Origin: Stentor roeselii
Lineage: Eukaryota > Ciliophora > Heterotrichea > Heterotrichida > Stentoridae
Reading direction: 5' to 3'
Assembly: GCA_006503475.1 (NCBI GenBank)
Contig: RSEH01000137.1
Coordinates: 1 to 64,000 of the forward strand
Length of the DNA stretch: 64,000 nucleotides
How positions within the stretch are numbered: the stretch's first letter is position 1; each line of letters starts with the position of its first letter. The notes beneath the pieces are model-generated. The model had not been told where the DNA came from. It ran no database searches and worked only from the letters and a program-made list of their open reading frames with translations. Below are positions 18,120 through 28,472 of this stretch, in pieces. The position numbers and the translations under genes are program-made.

Positions 18120-19751
18120 ATGATGTCTAAGATGGTGAGTCAAGATCTTGATGAATTTGTCAAGGTTAATCCAAATTTTGCTAATTATGTGCAAGATTTA
18201 AAGAACAATATTGGGAATATGAGTTGGGCTGATATCATCAACTTCAATGACTATAACTCAGCCCCTTTAACAAAATATAGAACTTTAATGATGACTTTTA
18301 AATTTTTCCTAAGAGCTCCTATAGGACTTGAGTGCCTGACTCTTAGAGACCCTATTTTGTCGGTACTTAATTTAAATCCTCCGGATCTTGAATTGATGAA
18401 AAACCTTTACGACTTGTACCTGTCAGGACTTGCGAAAGAAGTAAAAATTGTAGAACATGTTAATCATTTTCGACCTTTTCTAGAAATTTTGCAAATTTTT
18501 AAAGGTCTAGGAGCTGACGTTGGGTTTTTTTCTCAAGAACTGAGTCTTCAAATCAGTCTTAAAATAATGATATTTGAAGTTGATCAGATTTACCAAGAAG
18601 ACAGCTTTGAAGAGACTTTGCAAATTTTACTGTGTTGTCAGAACTTGAACTTAAGTCTAAACCCAATGTTAGAGACCTTCATCAACCAAATAGTCGAACT
18701 CATTTCGAAAAAAAACATTTTAACCCGGCCTTCACTAGAAACACTTCCTCTTCATATAAAAATCTTAAAAATATTAAATGAATTCGAAATCACTGACGCG
18801 AGATTGAGGAACAACTTAACTCAAACCCTTTCAAATCTCGATTTCCGATACAATCAAGAAGCCTTCTCAGAAAACGAGACGAATTTCGTATCAGTGACTG
18901 ACAACACCCTGCCACCGTTAGACCTTTCAAAGTTCACATGGGTCAAGCTGCTTGGAGACGATACCTCGAATCCTAATTACGATGTCCAAAATCATGAATA
19001 CACGGAAAATGGGTCAACTAAAATAATACGAAAAATTTATAAATTTAAAAATATTAACAAAGCACTTGTTATCATGGATCTTTACATCAGGGCTTCAGAC
19101 TACCTCTCATCTCTTCCTCATGAAAATAACTGCTTCGTGAATCACAAGGGTTCAACTCTGATCGCAGGAAATGGAGCAGATATCTGCTCAGAGTACTTTC
19201 ATTTCACCCTTTTCAGTAAACTCACCTCTTATAAAGCAACAGGAAACAGTCTAACTGAAGATTACATAAAACATTACTCAAGAAACCTCGCCAATTCCTT
19301 CGCAATAATGGAAAAAGTTCACTTGTTTCACCAGAACATCAATCCTTATACTGTGTCAATGACTGAGAACTGGGAACTGAAACTTAATAACAGCGAACTT
19401 TTTTATATCAAGAACCTCGACGCGAGTCTTGCTGCTGAAAATCCAGTCTTTGCCAATCAGGACATGAACCAGTTCAGAGCTCCTGAAATTATGGAAGGAC
19501 TCGTTAATGGCAGGTGGGAAAGAATTAATAGGCAGAAATCAGATGTTTTTTCTTTTGGGTTACTCATGCTGTTTATTTATAAACATGAGTGGCAGGCTGG
19601 ACTCAATTTAAAAGAAAATCATGGACAATTGATGGAAATTGTCTCACAGGTAAATTTTACCTGGTTACGAGAAGCTCTTAAGATGACTTTACAGTTAAAG
19701 CAATATGAAAGATGTACTTTTACTCAGGTCTCAGAGTTTTTAAGTAGATAG
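18120..19751 (+). CDS. tandem paralogue, predicted pseudokinase
   Basis: 543 residues, colinear with the preceding kinase from its first residues (LDEFVKVNP against LDSFIKVNS). The catalytic loop reads HQNINPYT, with Asn in place of the catalytic Asp at about residue 406. The metal-binding DFG is replaced by NNSEL. The APE-like motif (RAPEIMEG) and later lobe are kept. This fits a pseudokinase that may regulate or pair with its neighbour; the pairing is inference. The reading frame is intact, so it looks functional rather than decayed. Stop is TAG. Confidence 0.8.
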   Translation: MMSKMVSQDLDEFVKVNPNFANYVQDLKNNIGNMSWADIINFNDYNSAPLTKYRTLMMTFKFFLRAPIGLECLTLRDPILSVLNLNPPDLELMKNLYDLYLSGLAKEVKIVEHVNHFRPFLEILQIFKGLGADVGFFSQELSLQISLKIMIFEVDQIYQEDSFEETLQILLCCQNLNLSLNPMLETFINQIVELISKKNILTRPSLETLPLHIKILKILNEFEITDARLRNNLTQTLSNLDFRYNQEAFSENETNFVSVTDNTLPPLDLSKFTWVKLLGDDTSNPNYDVQNHEYTENGSTKIIRKIYKFKNINKALVIMDLYIRASDYLSSLPHENNCFVNHKGSTLIAGNGADICSEYFHFTLFSKLTSYKATGNSLTEDYIKHYSRNLANSFAIMEKVHLFHQNINPYTVSMTENWELKLNNSELFYIKNLDASLAAENPVFANQDMNQFRAPEIMEGLVNGRWERINRQKSDVFSFGLLMLFIYKHEWQAGLNLKENHGQLMEIVSQVNFTWLREALKMTLQLKQYERCTFTQVSEFLSR

Positions 19752-19836
19752 AATAATAGTTAAATATATTGAACTTTATGAAAATTCATTCGAAACCTTA
19801 TAGTCAAAATCCATAAGTTAATAATAGAAAAATACA

Positions 19837-22611
19837 CTAATGAGAGTTAATTTTCTCGAGATACTCAATCGCCTGTGTAAAGTCAGGCTTAATCTGAAGT
19901 GCTTTCTGGAGATGATGTCTAGCTCCATCAGAGTCCTTCTTCTTAGCAAGGAGTACTCCAATATTATAAAAAGTTTCTGAGTTCTGGTCATCATACATTG
20001 CGCTTTCCTTGAAATGCATGAGTGCCAAGTCCTCCTGTCCATTATCACTATAAGCAGAAGCAAGGTTAAAGTGACATTCAGCAGAGCTAGGATTAAGTTT
20101 CAAAGCTTCCTTATAAGCGAAAATAGCATCATCATACCTATTCTGCATATACCATGCATTCCCTAAGTTATAATAAGCCGGTGCATTGTTTTTATCAAGA
20201 GAAATCGCTTTAGTGTAGGCAGTGACTGCATTTGCGAAGTCTCCTTTCAAACAAAGAGCATTTCCAAGGTTATAATAAGTTTCTGGCTTTTCAGGATTTA
20301 GTTTAATCGATATCTGGTAATGACTGATAGCGCCATCAATATCCTCTTTCAAATAAAGCGCATTTCCAAGATTATAATGAATATCAGACAAAGAGTCATC
20401 TTGCTGCAAGGCCTGTTCATAATACTTAATCGAATCTTCCGGTTTTCCCATATCATACAAAGCATTCCCTAATCCTATAAGTGCCTGAATCTCATCAGGT
20501 TTTATTTTCAAAGCCTGTTGATGATACTTTGCCGAGCTCTTCGAATTCCCAGCTTCAAACAACAAGTTTCCCATCGTCACAAGAGACAAGACGTATTTCG
20601 AGTTGATCTTAATTGACTGTTTCAAATACTCTCCTGCTTTTTCCAACTCGCTCTTCTCCAGATGATAAATTCCAAGTTGACACAAGGCCTTATAATGGCC
20701 AGGTTCTTTTTCAAGTACTTTCCTGTAATGATCCGCAGCTTCTTCTGCATTGTCGCTGCTTGAATGAAGGATTTTTCCCAGGCTGAAATGTGCTGCGATG
20801 CTTTCAGGGTCGAGTTTTAAAGCGTGTTCGAAGTACTTCGTCGCTTTGCTGGTCTCTCCGCAGTTGGCCAGAAGAGTAGCGAGATGAATAGTGGCTCCGA
20901 AGTGGGTCTTATCAAGGTTAAGACATTGTTTAAAAAGCTGGATGCTTCTTTTGTACTCCTTCTGCTTCTCATAAATAGTTCCCAGGTAAAAGTAAGCGTT
21001 TATGTTCGTGTAAGGCAGCAAAAGAGCAGTTTCATATCTTTGCACAGCTTCTTCAAGACGGCCTACTTTTTCAAAGGCTCTTCCTAAAGCGACTAGGGCG
21101 TCTGGGTTGTCTTTTTCAAGGGAAATGGCTTTTTCGAGTAATTCGATTGCTCGTGAGAGGTTTTTTCCTTCTTTTACGAGGACTTCACCGAGTTTTGTCA
21201 TTATTTCGCTGTGGTTTGACTGAAGCTCGTTTGCTTTTTCCAGGTTTTCAAGACCTTTTTCACGGTCACCTGAACGAACCTGCCCCCAGCCCAGGCGAAG
21301 GTACCCCAGGGCAAAGGTCTCGTCTAGGACTACCGCTTTTTTGTAGTCTTCGCAGGCTTGCACGAACTCTTTCCGCTTTTCCCAGCATTTTCCGCATTTT
21401 ATCCAGAGCTCGGGTTTTTTCTTTACCTCCATGGAAAGGATGAAGTATTTACGTGCTTTTGAGTAGTCTTTCTCGTCTTTGAAGAATACATCGCCCAGGT
21501 ACTCGTAAACCAGATCCGGGTAAAACTTGGTATCAAGTTCCAAAACCCTTAAAAACTTAACCTTAGCCTCAATATATTCTTTTTTCTCAAACAAAATAAC
21601 CGCTTTCCTAAAAAGTGCTTCAATTGCATCCTCATCATCCCTGAGTATTTTCTCACAAAATTCCTCTTCCCAAAGAAAAAAATCATTATGTTGTTCCTGA
21701 AGTTCTTCAGCTTCCATCTGCAATTTCTTCGCATGAATTTCATATTCTTTCATCATCAAAGCCTGTATTTTTTCCTGTACTCCTTTAATATAAGGAACAA
21801 TTTTCTGCACATTCTGATAAAGTTTCAAAGCCGCTTCATTATTTCCCTTAAGTTCTAAAGTATTAGCGATACCCAAACAAGCGAAAACATTAGAAGGCTC
21901 TAATTTAAAAGCGACTTCATAATGTTCAAAAGCCTTATCAAGCTGGTCTATTTCAGAAAGATGAACAGCAAGGTTATAATGAGCTAAAGAATACTCAGGC
22001 TCTAATTCACAGGCTCGTTCATAGAACTTAAGAGCATCTTCATTTTCTCCTAATTTTTTCAGACAAATTCCGAAATTATTACAAATTCTTGCATTTTCCT
22101 CTATTTTCAAAGCTTGTTCAAACAATTCTCTAGCTTCTTCACTTTTTCCTGTCTTATCTAAAGCTATTGCTTTGTTAGTCAGAGCTTTTGCATTATTCGG
22201 GTCAATTTCAATGGCTTTTGAGTAAAACTCAAGACTTTTAAGCGGCTCGGCGAGGAAATCGTGACAAACGCCGAGATTGTAAAAAGCTGCTGAATGGTTA
22301 GGGTCAAATTTAAGAGTTTCCAAGAAATACTTGATCGCTGGCTTGAAACTCGCTCTTTTGAAGTAATAACAGCCAAGGCTGAATAATATGAATGTGTCTG
22401 TTGGGTCTACTTGAATAGCTCTTTTTAATAACTGCAAAATCTTTGAAGAACTTGGGTCTAACTCTTGAAGAACTTTGGATAAATAGCCTAAAGCTTCTAC
22501 GTGGACTGGGTCGTTTGTTAGAACTTTCTCGAAACCGTCTTGGGCTTCTTCGAAACGACCTGAGAGAAGAGCTGCTTTTGCTTTGGAAATTTCGTTGTTT
22601 TGGTCGGTCAT
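19837..22611 (-). CDS. large tetratricopeptide-repeat (TPR) protein
   Basis: 924 residues made almost wholly of 34-residue TPRs (about 24), with typical W/Y-LG-A-F-A-P positions, for example YYNLGNAWYMQNRYDDAIFAY. A short charged break at about 275-325 (KEYEIHAKKLQMEAEEL) separates an N-terminal from a C-terminal superhelix. The repeats resemble the TPR part of O-GlcNAc transferase, but no glycosyltransferase domain follows. TPR solenoids are protein-binding scaffolds; the partner is unknown, and ciliary transport is one possibility. Stop is TAG. Confidence 0.88.
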   Translation of the reverse strand: MTDQNNEISKAKAALLSGRFEEAQDGFEKVLTNDPVHVEALGYLSKVLQELDPSSSKILQLLKRAIQVDPTDTFILFSLGCYYFKRASFKPAIKYFLETLKFDPNHSAAFYNLGVCHDFLAEPLKSLEFYSKAIEIDPNNAKALTNKAIALDKTGKSEEARELFEQALKIEENARICNNFGICLKKLGENEDALKFYERACELEPEYSLAHYNLAVHLSEIDQLDKAFEHYEVAFKLEPSNVFACLGIANTLELKGNNEAALKLYQNVQKIVPYIKGVQEKIQALMMKEYEIHAKKLQMEAEELQEQHNDFFLWEEEFCEKILRDDEDAIEALFRKAVILFEKKEYIEAKVKFLRVLELDTKFYPDLVYEYLGDVFFKDEKDYSKARKYFILSMEVKKKPELWIKCGKCWEKRKEFVQACEDYKKAVVLDETFALGYLRLGWGQVRSGDREKGLENLEKANELQSNHSEIMTKLGEVLVKEGKNLSRAIELLEKAISLEKDNPDALVALGRAFEKVGRLEEAVQRYETALLLPYTNINAYFYLGTIYEKQKEYKRSIQLFKQCLNLDKTHFGATIHLATLLANCGETSKATKYFEHALKLDPESIAAHFSLGKILHSSSDNAEEAADHYRKVLEKEPGHYKALCQLGIYHLEKSELEKAGEYLKQSIKINSKYVLSLVTMGNLLFEAGNSKSSAKYHQQALKIKPDEIQALIGLGNALYDMGKPEDSIKYYEQALQQDDSLSDIHYNLGNALYLKEDIDGAISHYQISIKLNPEKPETYYNLGNALCLKGDFANAVTAYTKAISLDKNNAPAYYNLGNAWYMQNRYDDAIFAYKEALKLNPSSAECHFNLASAYSDNGQEDLALMHFKESAMYDDQNSETFYNIGVLLAKKKDSDGARHHLQKALQIKPDFTQAIEYLEKINSH

Positions 22612-23167
22612 TTTTTATTGTTTTTGAAGGATTTAGCTTGGTGAGTCATTTATGGAGATTTGGATTAGTTGAATGTTGGGTTTGGGAATTGGGAATTGGA
22701 TGAATGGGGAAAGCTTTATGAGTATTATTTAGATAATGGTTGATGAAGTAGTTATGAAGAAGTTTTTCATTACTGATTAATTTTTTTTTTTATTTTTCCA
22801 ACATAAGACTGCTAACGTACTTAATCTCTACCCGTCAGTGGCATTTAGTCTATGCTAGGCCAAATAATAATTATTTAAATTCTAACCCCCCTAAAAATGA
22901 AAATTATGAATTTAGGATTCTCAAAGAACTCTAAGAAATCATCTTCAAGCACAAACTTTAACTTCAACAAGAAAATCCGAATTATGCAACATTTCAGTAC
23001 CCTAAAATTCCTTAAAATTCCCTCAATTTCCCTAAATATCCCAAAATATCCACCACCTTGCAAGATCTCAACGAATCCACCCTATGAAAACTGAAAACCC
23101 TCCAAATCCCTAACCAATAAATTTCTCCACTTTTCAAAACCCTATCAAAACCCAAGCCGATCAATAA
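22612..23167. other. divergent intergenic region (TPR gene / dynein gene)
   Basis: 556 bases. The part next to the TPR gene (about 22620-22740) is G/T-rich on the plus strand; the part next to the dynein gene (about 22880-23130) is C/A-rich. A less AT-rich patch of about 65 bases at 22797-22862 (contains 'ctacccgtcagtggcattta') has no ORF and is unexplained. Confidence 0.45.
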
Positions 23168-24355
23168 ATGTCCAGTCAAAAGTTATGGGAAAAAATCCTT
23201 CAAGATTCGAGCCAAAGCAAGCGTCACAAAGAAGGAACTCTGATCCTTGTAGGTCGAAAAGGTTGTGGTTCTCGTCACCTGATCTCAGCACTTCAAAAAG
23301 GTCCAGGAAGTCTGGGTCGTCATTCAATGTTCACGTCTCTGATCTCGCCAGACGACCCGATTCCGGTGACATGTCCTCTTCAATACTCTTACATCAACGT
23401 GAAAGACCCATCAGACCCTCACTCACCAAAACTATCAAAGGTCAACATTTACACCCTTGAACAGCCTGAGTTGAAAGACCTTCTCGAATTCGCCTTGAAC
23501 TCAAAAAACCTCGACTCTACCCTTTTCGGAATCGTTTTGGACTGGGAACAGCCCTGGCGCTTTCAGAAGGACTTGGAAATGTGGACTGACGTTTGGAATG
23601 AAATGCTTGGAAAAGTCCTCAGCGCACTTCCTGTTGAAGATCAGGACAAACTTATTAAAAAAGTCGCGGAATATGTCAGACTTTATAAAGAACCTGATAG
23701 TGAAAGTCAGGAAAGACAAGAAGTCCCTGAAGGTGTTTTAGAAGTCAACCTTGGAGTGCCTGTCATGATTGTCGTTTGCAAGAGTGACCTTGTATTTTCA
23801 GTTGATAAGAATAGAGACAATAATGAGAAAATTTTGAATTCAGCTTTAAGGGTCATTCGAGAATTCGCTGTTTCTTATGGAGCTAGCGTTTTTTACACCT
23901 CGAATAAAATCAACACGAATAACAACTTGAATGTGCTTTATGAGTATATTGTGCATCGGATTTATGGATTTCGCTTTAAATATAAGCCTCAGATCATTTC
24001 GAAAGAATCAATTTTTATTCCGAGTGGATGGGATTCGCCTGCTTTGATTAATGAAACTAGTTATACTACTGATAAAAGTCTTCAGGAACTCCTGCCGAAG
24101 GTCAAACCTAGAAACTTGCCTAAAGATGAGGTTAAAGTACCCTCGGATCAGGAGTTTTTGGCACAGATGAAGGAAAAACTTTTAAATACTTCGAAGAGTA
24201 ATATGAGACCTGCAATTAGGGATATTAAGATTGGAGGGGATGTCGTTGTTTCGGTCTCGGAAAATATGCAAGAGTCTGCACCTAAAGAGTCTCAGGTAAA
24301 ACTCCAAGACTTTTACAGAATGCTGCTAGAAAAAGGCAACAAGGAACAAAAGTAA
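23168..24355 (+). CDS. cytoplasmic dynein light intermediate chain
   Basis: 395 residues. The N-terminal Ras-like fold begins with LWEKILQDSS and a degenerate P-loop (LILVGRKGCGSRHLISALQ, where the usual GKT/S is lost). Family landmarks follow: LDWEQPWRF, MIVVCKSDL, 'GASVFYTS' and the C-terminal FIPSGWDS. The light intermediate chain links the dynein heavy chain to cargo adaptors or, for dynein-2, to intraflagellar transport trains. I cannot tell LIC1/2 from the dynein-2 LIC. Stop is TAA. Confidence 0.82.
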   Translation: MSSQKLWEKILQDSSQSKRHKEGTLILVGRKGCGSRHLISALQKGPGSLGRHSMFTSLISPDDPIPVTCPLQYSYINVKDPSDPHSPKLSKVNIYTLEQPELKDLLEFALNSKNLDSTLFGIVLDWEQPWRFQKDLEMWTDVWNEMLGKVLSALPVEDQDKLIKKVAEYVRLYKEPDSESQERQEVPEGVLEVNLGVPVMIVVCKSDLVFSVDKNRDNNEKILNSALRVIREFAVSYGASVFYTSNKINTNNNLNVLYEYIVHRIYGFRFKYKPQIISKESIFIPSGWDSPALINETSYTTDKSLQELLPKVKPRNLPKDEVKVPSDQEFLAQMKEKLLNTSKSNMRPAIRDIKIGGDVVVSVSENMQESAPKESQVKLQDFYRMLLEKGNKEQK

Positions 24356-24699
24356 TAATAATTAGTTAGACTTACTTAGAACAGCTCAGACTTTAGAGAC
24401 AGTTCGTCACTTGAAGTCAAGTTTTAGTTACACTCGATTTCACCCTGTCATCCTCCACTCGGCTCTTCCCTGGTTAAGCAGATGTTGAAGAGCTTTTTGA
24501 TGGTATTCCAAATAACTCAGAACATTTATAAGCCATATTTTAAATTGTTTGAGAATGATTTGAATAAAGCTTTAATCAATCAACTGGATGCAAAGTAACC
24601 TCTCAAATACCCCTAAAAAACCCCATCACCCCATCACCCCCAACCCCCAAAAAAATCCATCAAACCATTACCCAAAAAAATCCTCGTCCCCTGAAAAAG
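24356..24699. other. intergenic with a GC-richer 90-130-base segment
   Basis: Bases about 24380-24490 are near 47% G+C by hand count, unlike the AT-rich intergenic norm, with no long ORF on either strand. It could be a small RNA gene or an unrecognised exon. From 24590 to 24690 the plus strand is C/A-rich; an overlapping frame from 24588 (Pro/Lys-rich, 61 codons) is not accepted as a gene. Confidence 0.4.
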
Positions 24700-26982
24700 A
24701 TGAAAAAGCCAATTCTCAATCCTCTATCCCTAAAACTCCGAAACCAATACGCCTCATTCGAAGACTACGTTAATTCCCATCAACTATCTCTAGAAAGTCG
24801 TTCTCAAAACACTACTTCAGGAAAATGCCAGGTTCTCGGAAGCAAATCTCAAAGTTTTCTTCAAACCTCAGGTCTTCCAAGCCGTGACTTTAAAATGCGA
24901 GCGTTTACGCGAGTATCCGAAGCGCCTCGTGACTTAGTCTCCAGGTCTCACTTTTTCCGAGCGACTTCGACTCAAAACTTGACATCTCGATCAGCGAGGC
25001 AGTTCTGCAGCACGACGGCTCTTCACGAAGGAGTCAATTCACAGACAGGAAACTTTTACTCTCAAGACCGAATCCAAGAAGTGAAAGAAGAGTTGATAGA
25101 AGAAAATGATGAACATGTTGACATTGAAGAGTTCATTTCTAGTCTTTGGTTGTTGAATGACTTGAAGTTCGATTTACGTCTGACTTATGACCTGGCACAT
25201 TCTGATGACTTGGAACTTAAAGAAACTGATGACTTGGGATTTTTCTTTAATGTTCAGGAAAGTCTGAAAGAAATCATGAATCAGAGATTTGGAGAAACTG
25301 TTGAAACTTCAGAATTTGAAGTTGTTGAAAGTGTTGACAAGTTTTTAAAGTTCGTTAGGGAATTGATCAGGTCAGTTCGGAGAAAAGGGCAGAAAGATTC
25401 AGGGATTTTAATTGAAATGATCTTTAGATGCTTTCTTAAACTTATCGACTCGATTTTTCGAATTCATTCAGAAAATATTGAAAGTTTGAAACTTGAACAT
25501 TCGAATAATATCAACATGCAAATGATTGCTCGAGCTGTTGAACTGGAAAAGGTGCAGGAACAGTTCAAGGAAAAAATAGAGAAGTTAAAAGAAGAGATCT
25601 TGGAACTTAATTTGAAGATAAAGTTGTTGGAAGAAGAGAATCTTAAGTTGAATGATGATATTGTTGATAAGGAAATCAAAATTTCAAAGTTAACTGAAGT
25701 TGATTTCGGCTTCGGGGCTATGAAATCGATGGATAACTTGTTGAAAAACCTTAATCTTTTCATCAATGACGCGAAAATACAGAAAAAACAGAACCAGGCT
25801 GCGATGATTAACATTGGAGAGTTTTTTGATACTGCGAAAAATATTGTCACGCCCATTAAGTATAAGTCTCAGGTCGTTCAAACTGACTGTTTCTTTAAAA
25901 ATTGCCTGATTCGAGTGCCTTTGCTTGAAAAACCGATTCTTTCCAAACACCCGTTGTTTTCTCTTGACTTTGAAGCGATTCAAATAGAAGCTCATGAAGT
26001 TCAAGAATATTTCATGAAAAGTCTTCTTGAATTTAAACCTTTTCAACCCTTTTTTTATTACTTTTGTGCAAATTTCTTTAAAAATTCAGAACTTTCTAAA
26101 CAACGACTTTTCTCAGTGATTAAAAAACTGGAAAAGATTGAAGAACCTTGGGCTGGAATTTTGAAGATTTTTTTACAACTACAGCAAAAACTTCCGAAAT
26201 TTGTGGAATCTGAGATTTTTTATATTGTTTCAAGCTTCACCAGGTATAACAACAAGCAGCAACTCGTCAACAACTCACTTTCAGTTGAAGCTTTTCTTTC
26301 ATTTGTAGATAAAACCTTTCCTCCCAACGTCGAATTCCGTGATTTTCTATTAAAAAACATCCCGATTTCCTCAAAAGAAAATTTTTCTTACCACCCAAGC
26401 ACATTCGACTCCTTTTGCCTGAAATTCGCGATTTTATTCGAAAAAACCAAGAAAAACTTAAAAAGCAGTTTAGAAAAAATATCCGATAATAACAACAGTA
26501 AAAAATATTCAGTCAGTCAAGAAAAATTCCATTCTTTTCTCAACTCTAAAGTAAAACTAAAGGTTCCCGCATCAGAACTCGAAGAAATCTGGGAAAAACT
26601 CAGTCCAGGCCTAGACGACCAAGTCCATATTTCAGTCCTTTTCCAGCATTTAAGGTTCCTTCAATTCTCCCATATCAGTAAAAAAAGCATTATTCAACTT
26701 TTAGACTTTTTAACAGTTTGTTTCCGTTTTTTAACAGAAAAATGGACCCAGTACTCAAAAGTCCTTCAAAGCGCATTTCAAGAAAAAGATCTGGAAAATG
26801 CTGAAAAAATGCTCAATGATGCTGGAATCTTAATTTCCAATGAAGGATTCAAACTTGCCTCTGTTAAAGTCCAACTTGGAGAAGACTTGTCTGAAGTGGT
26901 AGATTCAACTGGCTTTACCTTTCGAGACTTCAACAGAAACTTGCTGGTATCTTCCAAGGTCAAAGCGAAGAAAGGGAAGTAA
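24700..26982 (+). CDS. large coiled-coil protein of unknown function
   Basis: 760 residues, starting MKKPILNPLSLKLRNQ. The N-terminal ~130 residues are basic and Ser-rich. Residues about 140-250 are acidic and helical. A long coiled coil lies at about 255-335 (EKIEKLKEEILELNLKIKLL). The rest is a mostly helical C-terminal half without recognised domains. No signal peptide or membrane segment. Such proteins are common in ciliate cytoskeleton and cilia, but the family is not recognised. The next gene starts 38 bases downstream on the same strand. Stop is TAA. Confidence 0.75.
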   Translation: MKKPILNPLSLKLRNQYASFEDYVNSHQLSLESRSQNTTSGKCQVLGSKSQSFLQTSGLPSRDFKMRAFTRVSEAPRDLVSRSHFFRATSTQNLTSRSARQFCSTTALHEGVNSQTGNFYSQDRIQEVKEELIEENDEHVDIEEFISSLWLLNDLKFDLRLTYDLAHSDDLELKETDDLGFFFNVQESLKEIMNQRFGETVETSEFEVVESVDKFLKFVRELIRSVRRKGQKDSGILIEMIFRCFLKLIDSIFRIHSENIESLKLEHSNNINMQMIARAVELEKVQEQFKEKIEKLKEEILELNLKIKLLEEENLKLNDDIVDKEIKISKLTEVDFGFGAMKSMDNLLKNLNLFINDAKIQKKQNQAAMINIGEFFDTAKNIVTPIKYKSQVVQTDCFFKNCLIRVPLLEKPILSKHPLFSLDFEAIQIEAHEVQEYFMKSLLEFKPFQPFFYYFCANFFKNSELSKQRLFSVIKKLEKIEEPWAGILKIFLQLQQKLPKFVESEIFYIVSSFTRYNNKQQLVNNSLSVEAFLSFVDKTFPPNVEFRDFLLKNIPISSKENFSYHPSTFDSFCLKFAILFEKTKKNLKSSLEKISDNNNSKKYSVSQEKFHSFLNSKVKLKVPASELEEIWEKLSPGLDDQVHISVLFQHLRFLQFSHISKKSIIQLLDFLTVCFRFLTEKWTQYSKVLQSAFQEKDLENAEKMLNDAGILISNEGFKLASVKVQLGEDLSEVVDSTGFTFRDFNRNLLVSSKVKAKKGK

Positions 26983-27020
26983 TGATTGGGTTTCATATAA
27001 TATTCAAATAATTCAAATAA

Positions 27021-28472
27021 ATGAATGTACCAACGCAAGATACCTGTAAAAGTTTTAGATTCACACCAAGAAGAACTGAAAGCTTCGCAGATTCCCGAGT
27101 ACAGCCGAAAGAAGCGCCTTTCTCGAGAAATCGCGTGTTTTCTTTTAGTCAGAGCAAAAGAATTCATATTCAAAGGAAACAGAATCAAAATGATTTGAAC
27201 TCGACTAAGGATTCTGTGAACTGCACACAAACTACTAAAGCTAATTCTTCTGCGATTTCGAAGAAGACTTCAAGACCACTCACTGCTCAGAATAATCAGA
27301 AGACGAGGAAGTCTGAGGGTGATAAGTTTAAGTTCACTTTAAATATTCCTGAAGAACAGAAACAAACTATTTTTGGACCTGTTGTGAAAAAAATTTATAC
27401 ACCTGTTAATATTCGCACGCCTTTTAATCAGATTAATAGTGAGTGTCAGTCGACTGAGAGGAATAGGATTGGAATGAATAAGTATTGTATTGGGAAAGAT
27501 ATTGGAAAAGGAGCTTATGCAGTGGTAAAATCCATAACAAACAAGCAAACAAACGAAAAATTCGCCTTAAAAATCTACGACAAGTTAAAATTCACAGAAT
27601 CAAGTCGTCTCCGAAACGCATTCCGTGAGATCGAGATCCTCTCAAGCCTAAGCCACCGTAACATAATAAAGCTTCACGAGCACCACGATTCCGCTGAAAG
27701 TTTATATCTAATCCTCGATTTAATCCAAGGTCCTTCCCTCTCCGACCATTCAAAGCGTTATTTCGAGCGTCGACTTCCCGAAAAAGAAGCATGTTCAATA
27801 TTTTACCAATTAATGCAAGCAGTGAGTTACTGTCATTCCCAGTCAGTGAGCCACCGTGACATAAAATACGACAACATCCTTCTCGACGAGACCAGCACCG
27901 TCAAACTAATCGACTTTGGCTTCTCAACTCGCACCCAGTCACCTTCAAAGGTCTTCTGCGGCACGCCGAGTTACATGGCTCCTGAAATAATCCAAAAAGT
28001 TGAATATTTTGGACCCCCTGTCGACATCTGGGCTTGTGGAGTTGTTTTATTTGGTTTACTTTGTGGGTACTTTCCTTTCAAGTCACAAAATGATAAAGAC
28101 TGTTATAGAAAAATCATTGCTGGACTTGTTTATATTCCTAATTTCGTCAGTAAAGGGCCCAGAGAATTACTTGAAAAAATGCTGAGGACTAACCCTGATG
28201 CTAGGATCACTGCGCAGGAAGTACTGAAATCGCAGTGGTTTTTAGATATGCAGGTTTTGGATAGGAAAGGGGAACAAATTGGAAAAGAAATAAGTTTGGA
28301 CTTAGCGTTTGAACAGCTGGTAAGGATTATTTAGAGGAAGTTGGGGTATAGTGAGGATTATATCTATAAACAGATGCAGGATGAGAAGAGTCATATTAGC
28401 TTGTTGTATCATCAGATACAGAAAAATTCTACGTGTTCTGTTTTGATTAGAAGGAATTTTTCTAATGTTTAA
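27021..28472 (+). CDS. CAMK/AMPK-like serine/threonine kinase
   Basis: 478 residues after removal of a 15-nt intron at 28320-28334. Residues 1-150 are a basic, low-complexity leader. The kinase domain spans about 153-410: IGKGAYAVVKS glycine loop, FALKIYDK with the ATP Lys, CHSQSVSHRDIKYDNILLD catalytic loop, DFGFS, and CGTPSYMAPE in the activation segment. The second exon adds a UBA/AID-like tail (LRKLGYSEDYIYKQM), as found after the kinase domain in AMPK/MARK-type enzymes. The last codons lie inside the first diverged copy of the following tandem repeat. Stop is TAA at 28470-28472. Confidence 0.87.
28320..28334 (+). other. 15-nt intron, gtaaggattatttag
   Basis: GT...AG, 15 nt, A at position 10, phase 0. 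It contains the TAG that would truncate the kinase just before its UBA-like tail. Confidence 0.92.

Noticed and set aside
24343-24370. 14-nt intron 'gtaataataattag' at the end of the dynein chain
   Set aside because: Splicing it meets TAG at once, so the TAA stop is accepted.
24588-24773. Pro/Lys-rich frame of 61 codons overlapping the coiled-coil gene
   Set aside because: It lies in the C/A-rich leader, where Pro and Lys codons arise from composition, and overlaps a better gene in another frame.
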